Assembly: GCF_004005905.1 (NCBI RefSeq)
Contig: NZ_SACO01000011.1
Span: forward strand, 62,001 to 126,000
Source of the DNA: Novosphingobium umbonatum
GTDB taxonomy: Bacteria > Pseudomonadota > Alphaproteobacteria > Sphingomonadales > Sphingomonadaceae
Length of the DNA stretch: 64,000 nucleotides
Direction: 5' to 3'
Shown here piece by piece: positions 33,281-41,478 of this stretch. The position numbers and the translations under genes were made by a program. How positions within the stretch are numbered: the stretch's first letter is position 1; every line of letters begins with the position of its first letter. The notes beneath the pieces were generated by a model, which was not told the DNA's origin, made no database searches, and saw only the letters and a program-made list of their open reading frames with translations.

Positions 33281-33299
33281 GGTAACACCGCGCCTTACC
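33281..33299. promoter_or_regulatory. Late-control palindrome, copy D (between spike base and P)
   Basis: GGTAACACCGCGCCTTACC is the exact reverse complement of copies A-C, followed on the P side by CGCGCGCGCG. It lies between the divergent spike-base and terminase genes and could serve both. Confidence 0.8.
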
Positions 33300-33335
33300 C
33301 GCGCGCGCGATAGGTTGGGCGGGATGGGCCGGTGT

Positions 33336-35321
33336 ATGGATGGCATCATGCCGAGCAGCCCCGCCACAACGCCCAAGAAGCGCGCCACCAAGGCCAAGCC
33401 CAAAGCGGCTGATGCTGGCCTGCCGGTGTTAGCGCAGGGCGTTATCGAGGTGCCGATCAGCAGGCAGGTGAACCGCGCCCAGGCACGGCAGGCGCGATCT
33501 ATGTATCATCGCGGGGCCTCGCTGACCCAGATCGCCGCCGAGCTGGGCGTGAAATATCCCACCGTGGCCAGCTGGCACCAGCGGCAGGGCTGGGATGCAG
33601 ACAAGCCGGTCGATGTGATCGAGGATCATTTCGAGGCCAAGATCGCCGCGATCCTGTGCAAGCCCACGCTGGACGAGGGCGACATGAAGCGTGTCGACTT
33701 CCTGATGCGGATGATGGAGCGCGCAGCCCGCATCCGCAAATTTAACGAGACCGGCAAGGAGGGCGATCTCAACGAGAATATTGGCCGCCGCAATGACGAT
33801 AAGGCCAAGAAGAAGCGCGAGGAGAAGCGCAAGAACTTCCTTAGCCTGGAGCAGTGGCAGGCGCTGCTGGATGATTTCCACGCCAAGAATGACGCCTATC
33901 AGGAGCTATGGTGGGAACAGCGCAACCAGCGCACCCGCAAGCTCCTGAAGAGCCGCCAGATCGGCGCCACATGGTATTTCGCGCGCGAGGCCCTGTGCAA
34001 GATTGCCGAGGCGGTGATCGATGGCGATCAGCCGCGCAACCAGATCTTCCTGTCGGCCAGCGAGCGGCAGGCCAAGAAGTTCATGCGCGAGATTACGGGC
34101 TGGGTGCGGCAGGTGACCGGCGTGGAGTTGAAGGGCAATCCTGTCCTGTTCGACTTCAACGGCCTGCATCCGGCCAGCGAGGAGGAGGGGCGCGCCGAGA
34201 TCCGGCTTGAGCAGGTCGGCCTCTATCCCATGTCGACCAATAGTAACACCGCCCAGGGCGAGACGGGCGATTTCTATTTCGACGAATTCTTCTGGGTGCA
34301 GGGCTTTGCCCGCCTGCGCAAAGTGGCTGCGGCTATGGCCACGCTGGCCCATTGCAAGCGTACCTACTTCTCCACGCCCAGCACCAAGACCCATGAGGCC
34401 TATGCCTTTTGGAGCGGGGAGGAATGGAACAAGGGGCGCGGGCGCAAGGATCAGGTGGCCTTTGATGTCAGCCACAAGAACCTGCGCGGCGGGGCTATCA
34501 TGCCTGATGGCAGCTGGTGCCAGATCGTTACGCTGGATGATGCGATCGCGGGCGGTGCCGGTGGCCGCATCAACAAAGAGGAATTGCGGACCGAGAGCAG
34601 CGAGGAGGAGTTTGAAAACCTCTATAACTGCCAGTTCGTGGACGATAGCGAGAGCAGCTTTCCCTTTAGCCGCATCGCACCGGCCCGCGTGGACAGCTTT
34701 TACAAGTGGCGCGACTTTAGCCCCGCGCTGGTGGCTATTCGCGGCCAGCGGCCCTTTGGCGAAAAGCCGGTGTGGATCGGGTATGACCCGAACAAGAACG
34801 GGCGCGATGATGCCGCGCTTATCGTGCTGGCGCCGCCGGATGAACCCGGCAAGGGCAAGTTTCGCGTGCTGGAAAAGCACCGGCTCAACGGGCTGGATTT
34901 CGCGGGGCAGGCGGCCTTCATCAAGCAAGTGGCCGAGCGTTATAATGTGGCCGACATATCGATCGACACTACCGGTCACGGTGGTGGGGTGTGGGAGATT
35001 GTGGCCAAATGGTTCCCCAATGCCCGCCAGATCGAATATTCGGTGGCCAGCAAGACCGCGCTGGTGACCAAGGCGCAAAACGTGTTCCGAGAGGGCCGGA
35101 TCGAGTTTGACGCCAACTGGACCGATCTGATGGCGGCGTTGATGGCCATCCGCCCTGCGCTGACCGGAAGCCAGCGCGGCGTGACCTATATTTCCAAGCG
35201 CAATGGCGAAATCGGCCATGCGGATCTCGCCTGGGCGCTGCTGAACGCCCTTTCCAATGAACCGATGGACGTGTCGGTGGCCGAGGCTGGCCATGGCGGC
35301 ATCGTTCGCTTCTCCAAATGA
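33336..35321 (+). CDS. P: P2 gpP-like terminase large subunit
   Basis: About 661 aa. N-terminal DNA-binding helix-turn-helix (ASLTQIAAELGVKYPTVASWHQRQGWD), then the packaging ATPase with Walker A-like LKSRQIGATWYFAREAL and Walker B-like FYFDEFFW, then the nuclease-type C-terminal part (WIGYDPNKNGRDDAALIVL; ISIDTTGHGGGVWEIV). Start: ATG 33336, with 33324 and 33348 as alternatives; 33348 would leave 48 bp from copy D. Overlaps Q at its stop. It drives DNA packaging with gpM. Confidence 0.94.
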   Translation: MDGIMPSSPATTPKKRATKAKPKAADAGLPVLAQGVIEVPISRQVNRAQARQARSMYHRGASLTQIAAELGVKYPTVASWHQRQGWDADKPVDVIEDHFEAKIAAILCKPTLDEGDMKRVDFLMRMMERAARIRKFNETGKEGDLNENIGRRNDDKAKKKREEKRKNFLSLEQWQALLDDFHAKNDAYQELWWEQRNQRTRKLLKSRQIGATWYFAREALCKIAEAVIDGDQPRNQIFLSASERQAKKFMREITGWVRQVTGVELKGNPVLFDFNGLHPASEEEGRAEIRLEQVGLYPMSTNSNTAQGETGDFYFDEFFWVQGFARLRKVAAAMATLAHCKRTYFSTPSTKTHEAYAFWSGEEWNKGRGRKDQVAFDVSHKNLRGGAIMPDGSWCQIVTLDDAIAGGAGGRINKEELRTESSEEEFENLYNCQFVDDSESSFPFSRIAPARVDSFYKWRDFSPALVAIRGQRPFGEKPVWIGYDPNKNGRDDAALIVLAPPDEPGKGKFRVLEKHRLNGLDFAGQAAFIKQVAERYNVADISIDTTGHGGGVWEIVAKWFPNARQIEYSVASKTALVTKAQNVFREGRIEFDANWTDLMAALMAIRPALTGSQRGVTYISKRNGEIGHADLAWALLNALSNEPMDVSVAEAGHGGIVRFSK

Positions 35322-35332
35322 CAGGAGCCATG

Positions 35333-36445
35333 ATGACCCAGAATGACAGCGCCCAGATGGCCCTGACCACGACAGAGGAAGGTGTGGCGCAGCAGGTGTT
35401 GCCGCCGGAAGGGGGCCAAGGGAGCGGAGGGAAGGCGATTTTCCGTTTCGGCGAGCCGGAGGGCACGTTGGACCGGCGCGAATTGAGCGACTATTTCGAG
35501 GTCTGGCATAATGGCCGGTGGTATGAGCCGCCGCTGCCGCTGGGGCGCTTGGCCAAAGTGTTCAATGCCGCGCCTTATCATCGCTCATCGGTGGGCCTGC
35601 GCGTCAATATGCTGGTGGGGCAGATGGTGCCCTCGCGCCAGTTGGACATTGAGGATTTTGAGCGGTTCTCGCTGGATTTTGTCCAGATGGGCAATGCCTA
35701 TCTCGAATATGTGCCCAATGCCAGCAATGGGCTTGCCCGCGCCCAGCACGCGCCCGCCGTGCATATGCGTGTGGGGCGCGATGTGGGGCAATATTGGTTT
35801 GTGAATCCGGCCAAGGGCGTGGAGTTTGAATTCCGGCCTGGCACTGTTTTCCACCTGCAGCAGCCCGATGTGGCGCAGGAGGTCTATGGCCTGCCCGAAT
35901 GGATATCGGCCCTGCAAAGCGCGTTGCTCAATGAAAATGCGACCATATTTCGCCGCCGATATTACTTGAACGGGGCGCATGCTGGGTTTGTGTTTTACCT
36001 GTCCGAACCCTTGGCCGATCAGGCCACCGCCGAGGCTATGGCCGACCAGATCGAGGCGGGGCGCGGCGCTGGCAATTTTAAAAACGTGTTTGTCTATATC
36101 CCCAAGGGCAAGAAAGACGGCATCCAGATCATGCCGATTGCCGATGTGACCGCGAAGGATGAATTCAATGCGATCAAGACGATCAGCCGCGACGATATGC
36201 TGGCCGCGCATCGCACGCCGCCCCAGCTGCTGGGCATTGTGCCGCAGAATAGTGGCGGCTTTGGCAGCGTGAGTAGCGCCAAGGACACGTTTTACGAGAC
36301 CGAGATCGTGCCGATCATGCAGCGCATGTTGCGGATGAACGCCTTTTTCCGTCAGCCGGTGCTGGCCTTCCGCGATTACGTCTGCGCCGATGGCGCGGTG
36401 ATCAAGCAGGATGGCAGCAAGATCGCGGGCAGCGGGAAAGTGTAA
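35333..36445 (+). CDS. Q: P2 gpQ-like portal protein
   Basis: About 370 aa. ATG 35333 has AGGAG five bases upstream; ATG 35318 (overlapping the P stop) and 35330 are also in frame. Family pattern: FSLDFVQMGNAYLEYVPNASNGLARAQHAPAVHMRVGRDVG and the IKTISRDDMLAAHRTPPQLLGIVPQNSGGFGSV stretch. The portal is the head-tail connector through which DNA passes. Directly follows P, as in P2. Confidence 0.94.
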   Translation: MTQNDSAQMALTTTEEGVAQQVLPPEGGQGSGGKAIFRFGEPEGTLDRRELSDYFEVWHNGRWYEPPLPLGRLAKVFNAAPYHRSSVGLRVNMLVGQMVPSRQLDIEDFERFSLDFVQMGNAYLEYVPNASNGLARAQHAPAVHMRVGRDVGQYWFVNPAKGVEFEFRPGTVFHLQQPDVAQEVYGLPEWISALQSALLNENATIFRRRYYLNGAHAGFVFYLSEPLADQATAEAMADQIEAGRGAGNFKNVFVYIPKGKKDGIQIMPIADVTAKDEFNAIKTISRDDMLAAHRTPPQLLGIVPQNSGGFGSVSSAKDTFYETEIVPIMQRMLRMNAFFRQPVLAFRDYVCADGAVIKQDGSKIAGSGKV

Positions 36446-36598
36446 GAGATTTTCCCGCTGCCCGAAGGTGGCGGGGGATGGGGCGCGGCAACGCCCCAAT
36501 CCGACGAATTACGCTCGTCATGTCCCAAATCGGTCCCGCCTTCGGGGCCATCCCGCCTGCCGAGTCGGCGGCGGAACGTATATGGAACAAATGACGCC

Positions 36599-37408
36599 AT
36601 GCCAATGCAACTTATGGACTTTTCTCCGGTCGCCAGTGTTCGCCCCTTGGCGCCCTACATCGGGGGCAAGCGCAACCTGTCCCGCCGGTTGGTGGAGCGC
36701 ATCAACGCTGTGCCGCATGCCACCTATGCCGAGGTGTTTGTCGGCATGGGCGGGGTGTTTTTCCGCCGTGACCAGCAGCCCAAGGCCGAGGTGATCAACG
36801 ATTGGAGCGAGGACGTTTCCACCTTCTTTCGCGTGCTGCAGCGCCATTACCAGCCCTTCATGGATATGCTGCGCTGGCAGGTGGCAAGCCGCAGCGGCTT
36901 TGAAAAGCTGGCAGCGCTGGAGCCGTCCAGCCTGACCGATCTGGAACGGTCGGCCCGTTTCCTTTATCTGCAAAGGCTGGCCTTTGGAGGCAAGGTGCGC
37001 GGGCGGCATTTCGGGGTTTCGCCTGGTACGCCTGCGCGCTTCGATGTGACCAAGCTGGGGCCTATGATCGAGGCCGCGCATGAGCGATTGGCCGGTGTGG
37101 TGATCGAGCGTTTGCCCTGGGCAGACTTCATCGATCGATATGACCGCGAGACCACCCTGTTTTATCTGGACCCGCCCTATTTCGCGTGCGAGCGTGACTA
37201 TGGCGATGGAATGTTTGCCCGTGAGGAATTCTCCCAGATGGCCGAGCGCCTGCGCCGGATCAAAGGGCGGTTCATCCTGTCGCTCAATGACCGGCCAGAG
37301 GTGCGCGAGATATTCGCCGGTTTCGACATTGAGGAGGTGGGGGTGCGCTATACCATCGGCGGCCAAGCCAAGGCCAAGGATGCGCGGGAAGTGATCATTT
37401 CCAATTGA
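36599..37408 (+). CDS. D12-class (Dam-type) N6-adenine methyltransferase
   Basis: 269 aa. Shows the SAM-binding motif AEVFVGMGGVF (FxGxG) and the catalytic DPPY (LFYLDPPYFACERDYG). N-terminal LAPYIGGKRNLSRRLV is the D12 family opening. It methylates adenine in short duplex sites, perhaps GATC, though specificity cannot be read. Stands alone after Q. May protect phage DNA from host restriction. Confidence 0.92.
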   Translation: MPMQLMDFSPVASVRPLAPYIGGKRNLSRRLVERINAVPHATYAEVFVGMGGVFFRRDQQPKAEVINDWSEDVSTFFRVLQRHYQPFMDMLRWQVASRSGFEKLAALEPSSLTDLERSARFLYLQRLAFGGKVRGRHFGVSPGTPARFDVTKLGPMIEAAHERLAGVVIERLPWADFIDRYDRETTLFYLDPPYFACERDYGDGMFAREEFSQMAERLRRIKGRFILSLNDRPEVREIFAGFDIEEVGVRYTIGGQAKAKDAREVIISN

Positions 37409-37441
37409 AGGGAAGGGGGCGCTGGGTAACCAGCGCCCATT

Positions 37442-37645
37442 CTATTTGCGCGCGCGCCCTTGCGCCAAGTGTAGTGGCCAGAGGGGCAGCCATGTGGCCA
37501 GCGCTTTGGTGATGCCCCATGCGAAAAGCCATTTGGGCCAGTTGCGCCACGCTGTCCCCAGCATGGTCGAGCGGAACATGCCCAGCACAAAAACCAGCGT
37601 TCCGGTGATGGCATAGGCGATAGCGGCGGCGGCGAGGTAGCGCAT
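37442..37645 (-). CDS. Small hydrophobic membrane protein
   Basis: 67 aa on the minus strand, with two transmembrane segments (YLAAAAIAYAITGTLVFVLGMF; LFAWGITKALATWLPLW) and a basic tail (QGRARK). It is opposite to its neighbours, which lowers confidence. Function unknown. Confidence 0.5.
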   Translation of the reverse strand: MRYLAAAAIAYAITGTLVFVLGMFRSTMLGTAWRNWPKWLFAWGITKALATWLPLWPLHLAQGRARK

Positions 37646-37797
37646 GGGGCTGTATTAAGGGGCGCAGCCAGATTTGCCAAACCGGTTAACGATTTAGCTA
37701 CTCAGCGCCCTACCAGTTTAGGCGCCGGTGGCTGCAAAAAAATGCGGCCGGAAGGCAAAAAAAGCCCATCTCATACTTGGGGCCTAGGTGGCGGTAT

Positions 37798-37836
37798 TGT
37801 AGACTTGTCTACAGGTCGACACGTAGACGGGTCGAC
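37798..37836. promoter_or_regulatory. Candidate parS/operator: five hexamers at an 8-bp period
   Basis: GTAGAC (37799), GTCTAC (37807), GTCGAC (37815), GTAGAC (37823) and GTCGAC (37831) all fit GT(A/C)(G/T)AC and start exactly 8 bp apart. They lie 53 bp before the parA start. Arrays like this are typical binding sites of ribbon-helix-helix partition proteins, which also repress the par promoter. Confidence 0.7.
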
Positions 37837-37888
37837 ATATTTACAGGGTAAAAAGCCCGAAAGTTCCGCCATTTGTCGGGGGTATGAA

Positions 37889-38533
37889 ATGAAGGTAATT
37901 GCCGTTTTATCGCAGAAAGGCGGCGTGGGGAAAACCACGCTGGCCACGTGTTTGGCCGTGGCCGCGCAGGCCGATGGCAAGCAAGCCGCGATCATCGATC
38001 TGGACCCGCAGGCCACCGCCGCCGCGTGGGCCGATACGCGGTTGGAAGCATCGGGCATCGCCGAGCCGGTGGTGCAATCTATCCAGTATGTGCGCCTGTC
38101 GCCTACGTTGAAAGCCGCCGCCGCCAATGGGGCCGATTGGGTGATTATTGATGGTGCGGCGGTGGCGCGCGATGTGGCCCATGCTGCGGCATCGGTGGCC
38201 GATTTGATCCTGATCCCCACGCGGGCCGCGCTGTTCGACACGATCAGCATGGCGCACACGCTGGATCTGGCCCGTCAGCTGGACAAGCAAGCCGCCGTGG
38301 TTTTGACCCATGTGGCGCCACGCGGGGCCGAGGCCGAGGAGGCGCGGCAGGGTGTGGCCGATCTGGGCGGGCAGATGTGCCCGGTGACCATTGGCCTGCG
38401 CAAAGCCTTTTCCCGCGCGCAGACCGAAGGCCTGACCGCGCAGGAGTTTGAGCCCAATGGCGCCGCCGCGCGCGAGGTGGCGGCGCTGTATGCCTATGTC
38501 GACCAGGTGTTGGGAGGGATGGGGCATGGATAA
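37889..38533 (+). CDS. parA: ParA-family partition ATPase
   Basis: 214 aa from ATG at 37889 (MKVIAVLSQKGGVGKTTLATCLAVAAQADGKQAAIIDLDPQATAAAWAD). It has the deviant Walker A KGGVGKTT, the DLDPQ switch and a D-rich Walker B (WVIIDGAA). It lacks an N-terminal DNA-binding domain, which is the type Ib class that pairs with small ribbon-helix-helix proteins. The candidate partner is at 40660-41016. A frame extension from 37742 crosses the operator array and is not used. First gene of a rightward operon. Confidence 0.93.
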   Translation: MKVIAVLSQKGGVGKTTLATCLAVAAQADGKQAAIIDLDPQATAAAWADTRLEASGIAEPVVQSIQYVRLSPTLKAAAANGADWVIIDGAAVARDVAHAAASVADLILIPTRAALFDTISMAHTLDLARQLDKQAAVVLTHVAPRGAEAEEARQGVADLGGQMCPVTIGLRKAFSRAQTEGLTAQEFEPNGAAAREVAALYAYVDQVLGGMGHG

Positions 38534-38843
38534 GGAATTGAGCTACCTGCGCCATGAGAATGATCGCCTGATCAAATCCAATTATGATCTGTCCAACCAA
38601 AAGCGCATTGGCATGCGGATCGCGGACAGCTTGAACAATCAACTTACCGCCGATCTGGCGAAGGCCCATGCTGATCTGGCCATCGCTGTGGCGGCGCTGA
38701 AAGTCATCGAGCGGCGCGGCGTGAACAGTGCCAGCGCCACCGAGGCCCGCCGCGCGCTGGCCCAGATCGCCGGAATAGAAGCCGCGCCCGCCGAGAATTC
38801 GAGCCGGTTGCGTGAATGGCTGAAAGGAAAATTCCATGACTGA
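38526..38843 (+). CDS. Coiled-coil hypothetical protein
   Basis: 105 aa from ATG at 38526, overlapping the parA stop. Helical with heptad-like pattern (LSYLRHENDRLIKSNYDLSNQKR...LNNQLTADLAKAHADLAIAVAALKVIERR). Family unknown. Second gene of the parA operon. Confidence 0.6.
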   Translation: MDKELSYLRHENDRLIKSNYDLSNQKRIGMRIADSLNNQLTADLAKAHADLAIAVAALKVIERRGVNSASATEARRALAQIAGIEAAPAENSSRLREWLKGKFHD

Positions 38844-39390
38844 CCAACACAACGATCACCCGAGCTACCACATTGGCGTGATGGAATTGCGGGCGATGGC
38901 CGATAAGGACAAGGGAGTTGTGACCATGGCGGCAGGGCAGGTCCGATATCTGGCCAATCAGATCGAAAATAGTGCAGCCACAATCCAGACGCTGACCCGC
39001 GATGTGCAGAATTGGAAATCGCAGGCTTTCCGCGACAGCTATCTGGACGTGGTGGTGCAGCAGCGCAATGAGGCTTTGGCCGAGGTGGAGCGGTTGAAGT
39101 TGAGCGCTGCTGAAGATAGGCTGACCATTGCCGATCTGGCCGGTGCCCATGGCGTAGCCTGCACCCAACTCACCGCCACACAGGCGCGGTTGGAGGAGGC
39201 GGTGGGGATCATTCGGCGCGTGGCGGACCGTGACACCACAGCGGAAGCTATGGCTAAGCCCCCAGTGTTTGCGGGCATAGCCCCCAAAGAGCGGGCAAAG
39301 ATCATTGGTGAGCGTATCCATGCGCAAGACATGATTGTCCTTAACGCCCGCGCCTTCCTCGACCAGCAAAAGGGGCAGGGCAATGGCTGA
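38836..39390 (+). CDS. Coiled-coil hypothetical phage protein
   Basis: 184 aa. A long coiled coil (QIENSAATIQTLTRDVQNWKSQAFRDSYLDVVVQQRNEALAEVERLKLSAAEDRLTIADL) followed by a globular end (IAPKERAKIIGERIHAQDMIVLNARAFLDQQ). Overlaps the neighbours by 8 bp each. Function unknown. Confidence 0.6.
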   Translation: MTDQHNDHPSYHIGVMELRAMADKDKGVVTMAAGQVRYLANQIENSAATIQTLTRDVQNWKSQAFRDSYLDVVVQQRNEALAEVERLKLSAAEDRLTIADLAGAHGVACTQLTATQARLEEAVGIIRRVADRDTTAEAMAKPPVFAGIAPKERAKIIGERIHAQDMIVLNARAFLDQQKGQGNG

Positions 39391-39760
39391 CCCACAAGTC
39401 ATAACAGAGGCCCAGCGCTTCACGCTTTCTGATAGTCAGCGATTGCTGCGGAAGTCTGATGTGGAGGGGATTTGCCGGTCACCTGATCTTTGCTGGCATT
39501 ACAGCGACACCGCGAGATGCGGGCCTTGCGCAATCAAACAGGCCCAGGAGCTTGGTGTGGAGCCGGACCATAGGATGCCAAATCTGCCCGAAGTTTACCG
39601 CCAACGGCGGGCAAACGAGGCGTTGCGGGCCGAGATCGCGCAGGCCACTGATCATATCCGGAAATTGGTCGACGCCATTAATAAAGGCACTGATCCGCAA
39701 AGCGCGGTGATTTGCGCACTTTTATGGACAGTCAGGAATAAGCCTGACGAGACCGCATGA
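39383..39760 (+). CDS. Hypothetical protein with Cys pair
   Basis: 125 aa from ATG at 39383. A central CRSPDLCWHYSDTARCGPCAIKQA stretch has four Cys that could bind zinc. The rest is helical (EVYRQRRANEALRAEIAQATDHIRKLVDAI). ATG overlaps the preceding gene by 8 bp. Family not recognised. Confidence 0.55.
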   Translation: MADPQVITEAQRFTLSDSQRLLRKSDVEGICRSPDLCWHYSDTARCGPCAIKQAQELGVEPDHRMPNLPEVYRQRRANEALRAEIAQATDHIRKLVDAINKGTDPQSAVICALLWTVRNKPDETA

Positions 39761-40392
39761 GCCAGAACCGATCAAGCGCGGTGATGCAGCAGCGCAAAGA
39801 GCCGCATGATTCGCTGGATGACTTTCCCACGCCGCCCTGGGCGACACGGGCGTTTTGCGAATGGCTGCAAGACAACACCGATTGGCAGATTGGCGGTAGC
39901 ACGGCCCGAGAGCCAGCGGCCAATCGCGGCCATATGGTGCGCCCGCTGCGCGAGTATTTCGCCAGCGTGGAAGCCAGCGATGTGCATGACTATGGCGCAG
40001 GCTTTCCAGTGCTGGACTATTTGTGGGGGCCTTTGCCAGATCCGGTCGACTGGACGATCACAAACCCGCCGTTCAAGCTGGCCGAGCAGTTTATCGCCCG
40101 CGCGTTGGCGTCCAGCACATGCGGCGTGGCGGTGATTGTGCGGGCGGCGTTTCTGGAAGGCATCGGGCGTTTCGAGCGTTTGTTCTCGATCACGCCGCCA
40201 CGATATGTGCTGCAGTTCACCGAAAGGGTGGTGATGCACAAGGGGAGGCTTGTTCCCGAAGGATCGACAGCCACCGCCTATGCGTGGCTGATCTGGGAAA
40301 CCGGCAGCACAGAGCAGACCGAATTGCACTGGATTGCGCCATGCCGAAAGCAGCTTGAGCGGGCCGGTGATTATATGCTGGAGGCAGCATGA
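39757..40392 (+). CDS. DNA N6-adenine methyltransferase-like protein
   Basis: 211 aa. DFPTPPWATRAF near the N-terminus and NPPF (TITNPPFKLAEQFIARAL), the catalytic motif IV of N6-adenine methyltransferases. The SAM motif I is less clear (YGAGFPVLDYL). It overlaps its neighbours by 4 bp each. A second methyltransferase of the prophage, of unknown site preference. Confidence 0.78.
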   Translation: MSQNRSSAVMQQRKEPHDSLDDFPTPPWATRAFCEWLQDNTDWQIGGSTAREPAANRGHMVRPLREYFASVEASDVHDYGAGFPVLDYLWGPLPDPVDWTITNPPFKLAEQFIARALASSTCGVAVIVRAAFLEGIGRFERLFSITPPRYVLQFTERVVMHKGRLVPEGSTATAYAWLIWETGSTEQTELHWIAPCRKQLERAGDYMLEAA

Positions 40393-40670
40393 AAGATGGA
40401 AAGACTTGCCCGCGCTGCGATGGCAGAGGGGTGAAGGACTATGCGGGGTTTGCGATGGACGTGTGCGAATGCCAGAAACTGCCGGAAATGGAGCTCGAAC
40501 TGGTGGCTCTGCGCCGCGAGGTGCAGCAGCTGCGCGAGGTGCGCGTGAAGGCAGCGGAATTTGTCAGAGCCTTCGGCACGCCCGAGCAGGCAGCCTATGC
40601 CAAGTTTGTGGAGTTGACCAAGGCGGTTAATCAGGCGGGGATACCGATGGAGGCCACACATGGCAGGTGA
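40389..40670 (+). CDS. Hypothetical zinc-ribbon/coiled-coil protein
   Basis: 93 aa. CPRCDGRGVKDYAGFAMDVCEC at the N-terminus resembles a DnaJ-type zinc finger (CxxCxGxG). A coiled-coil follows (LPEMELELVALRREVQQLREVRVKAAEFVRAF). Overlaps its downstream gene by 11 bp. Confidence 0.6.
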   Translation: MKDGKTCPRCDGRGVKDYAGFAMDVCECQKLPEMELELVALRREVQQLREVRVKAAEFVRAFGTPEQAAYAKFVELTKAVNQAGIPMEATHGR

Positions 40671-41016
40671 GAAGGGGCAGCGCCCGAAGAAGCAGAGCGG
40701 CGGCGGTCTGGCAGCGGCGATGGCGCGCGCGGCGGCGGCTCCTGTCGCGGGGCCGGATAGCGCGGCGGGTGATCTGGGCGTGCCGGCCGATTTGCCTGCC
40801 CCGCACAAAGCCAAGGTGGGGAAGGCAGGGAAGGCTGCGCCCGCGCCCGCTCCTGGTCGGCAGGGCACAAAGCAGATCGCCGGTCACTTCGCGCCAGAGC
40901 TATCGATCCAGCTGCGCCTGATCGCGGTGGAGGAGTCGCGGACGGTGCAGGATCTGTTGGAGGAAGCGATCACCGATCTGCTGGTGAAGAAGGGGAAGCG
41001 GGTGCGGCGACGATAG
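40660..41016 (+). CDS. Ribbon-helix-helix protein, likely ParA partner
   Basis: 118 aa. A long Ala/Pro/Lys-rich disordered N-terminus (about 1-70) and a C-terminal RHH domain: KQIAGHFAPELSIQLRLIAVEESRTVQDLLEEAITDLLVKKG. The layout (flexible arm plus RHH) is that of ParG/omega-like centromere-binding proteins that stimulate type Ib ParA. It is at the distal end of the parA operon, which would allow it to bind the 8-bp array at 37798. Partner role is inference. Confidence 0.75.
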   Translation: MAGEKGQRPKKQSGGGLAAAMARAAAAPVAGPDSAAGDLGVPADLPAPHKAKVGKAGKAAPAPAPGRQGTKQIAGHFAPELSIQLRLIAVEESRTVQDLLEEAITDLLVKKGKRVRRR

Positions 41017-41049
41017 CGCGGCGGCGCGCTCCATGGTGGTTGCCCTGCA

Positions 41050-41085
41050 GGGGGCCGTAGCGGGGGCTGCGGCCCCCTTTCCTTT
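41050..41085 (+). terminator. Terminator of the parA operon
   Basis: GGGGGCC (41050-41056) and GGCCCCC (41071-41077) form a stem, followed by TTT CC TTT. It is 33 bp after the RHH gene stop. Confidence 0.75.
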
Positions 41086-41478
41086 GCCCTGGGCGGGCCG
41101 CGCGGGGCCTCGTGGTAGGGCGGGAGGGGCAAAAGCCAGAGGGTGCGCGCCGCGCTCGCCCCCACACCTCGCTTTCGCCTTCTTCATCGAGATTTATGCA
41201 AAGCCTCGGGCCGCAAACGGCCCACAAATAGCTGAAATCCGCACATTTCAATGTGACGCCGCCGAGGGCGCTTCTATGCAGATTTATGCGCTGACGCGCT
41301 TTCAGGGCGCACTACGCGCGCGGTTTTGGCACGATCCTCGCAAGCTTCCCCTCTGGGAAGCCATGGAGCGGCATAGCCGCTCCTCCAACGGTGCGGTTTG
41401 CGCCTCGGTTAGGTGGTTATCTTGGGTGAGGGCGGGCACTTTATCGTCCAATTACGCATGAAACAGCCTTAAGCTGTT
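41086..41478. other. Non-coding region between the convergent par and rep genes
   Basis: About 390 bp without a gene. It holds two GATTTATGC copies (41191 and 41280), and three hairpins: GCTTCCC-CTCT-GGGAAGC (41344-41361), GGAGCGGC-ATA-GCCGCTCC (41365-41383) and GAAACAGC-CTTAA-GCTGTTTC (41460-41480), the last overlapping the rep stop. The hairpins may end transcription of rep and par or act in replication. Confidence 0.55.

Noticed and set aside
33906..35294. 462-aa minus frame inside the terminase gene
   Set aside because: It mirrors codon structure of P; the plus strand is clearly the terminase.
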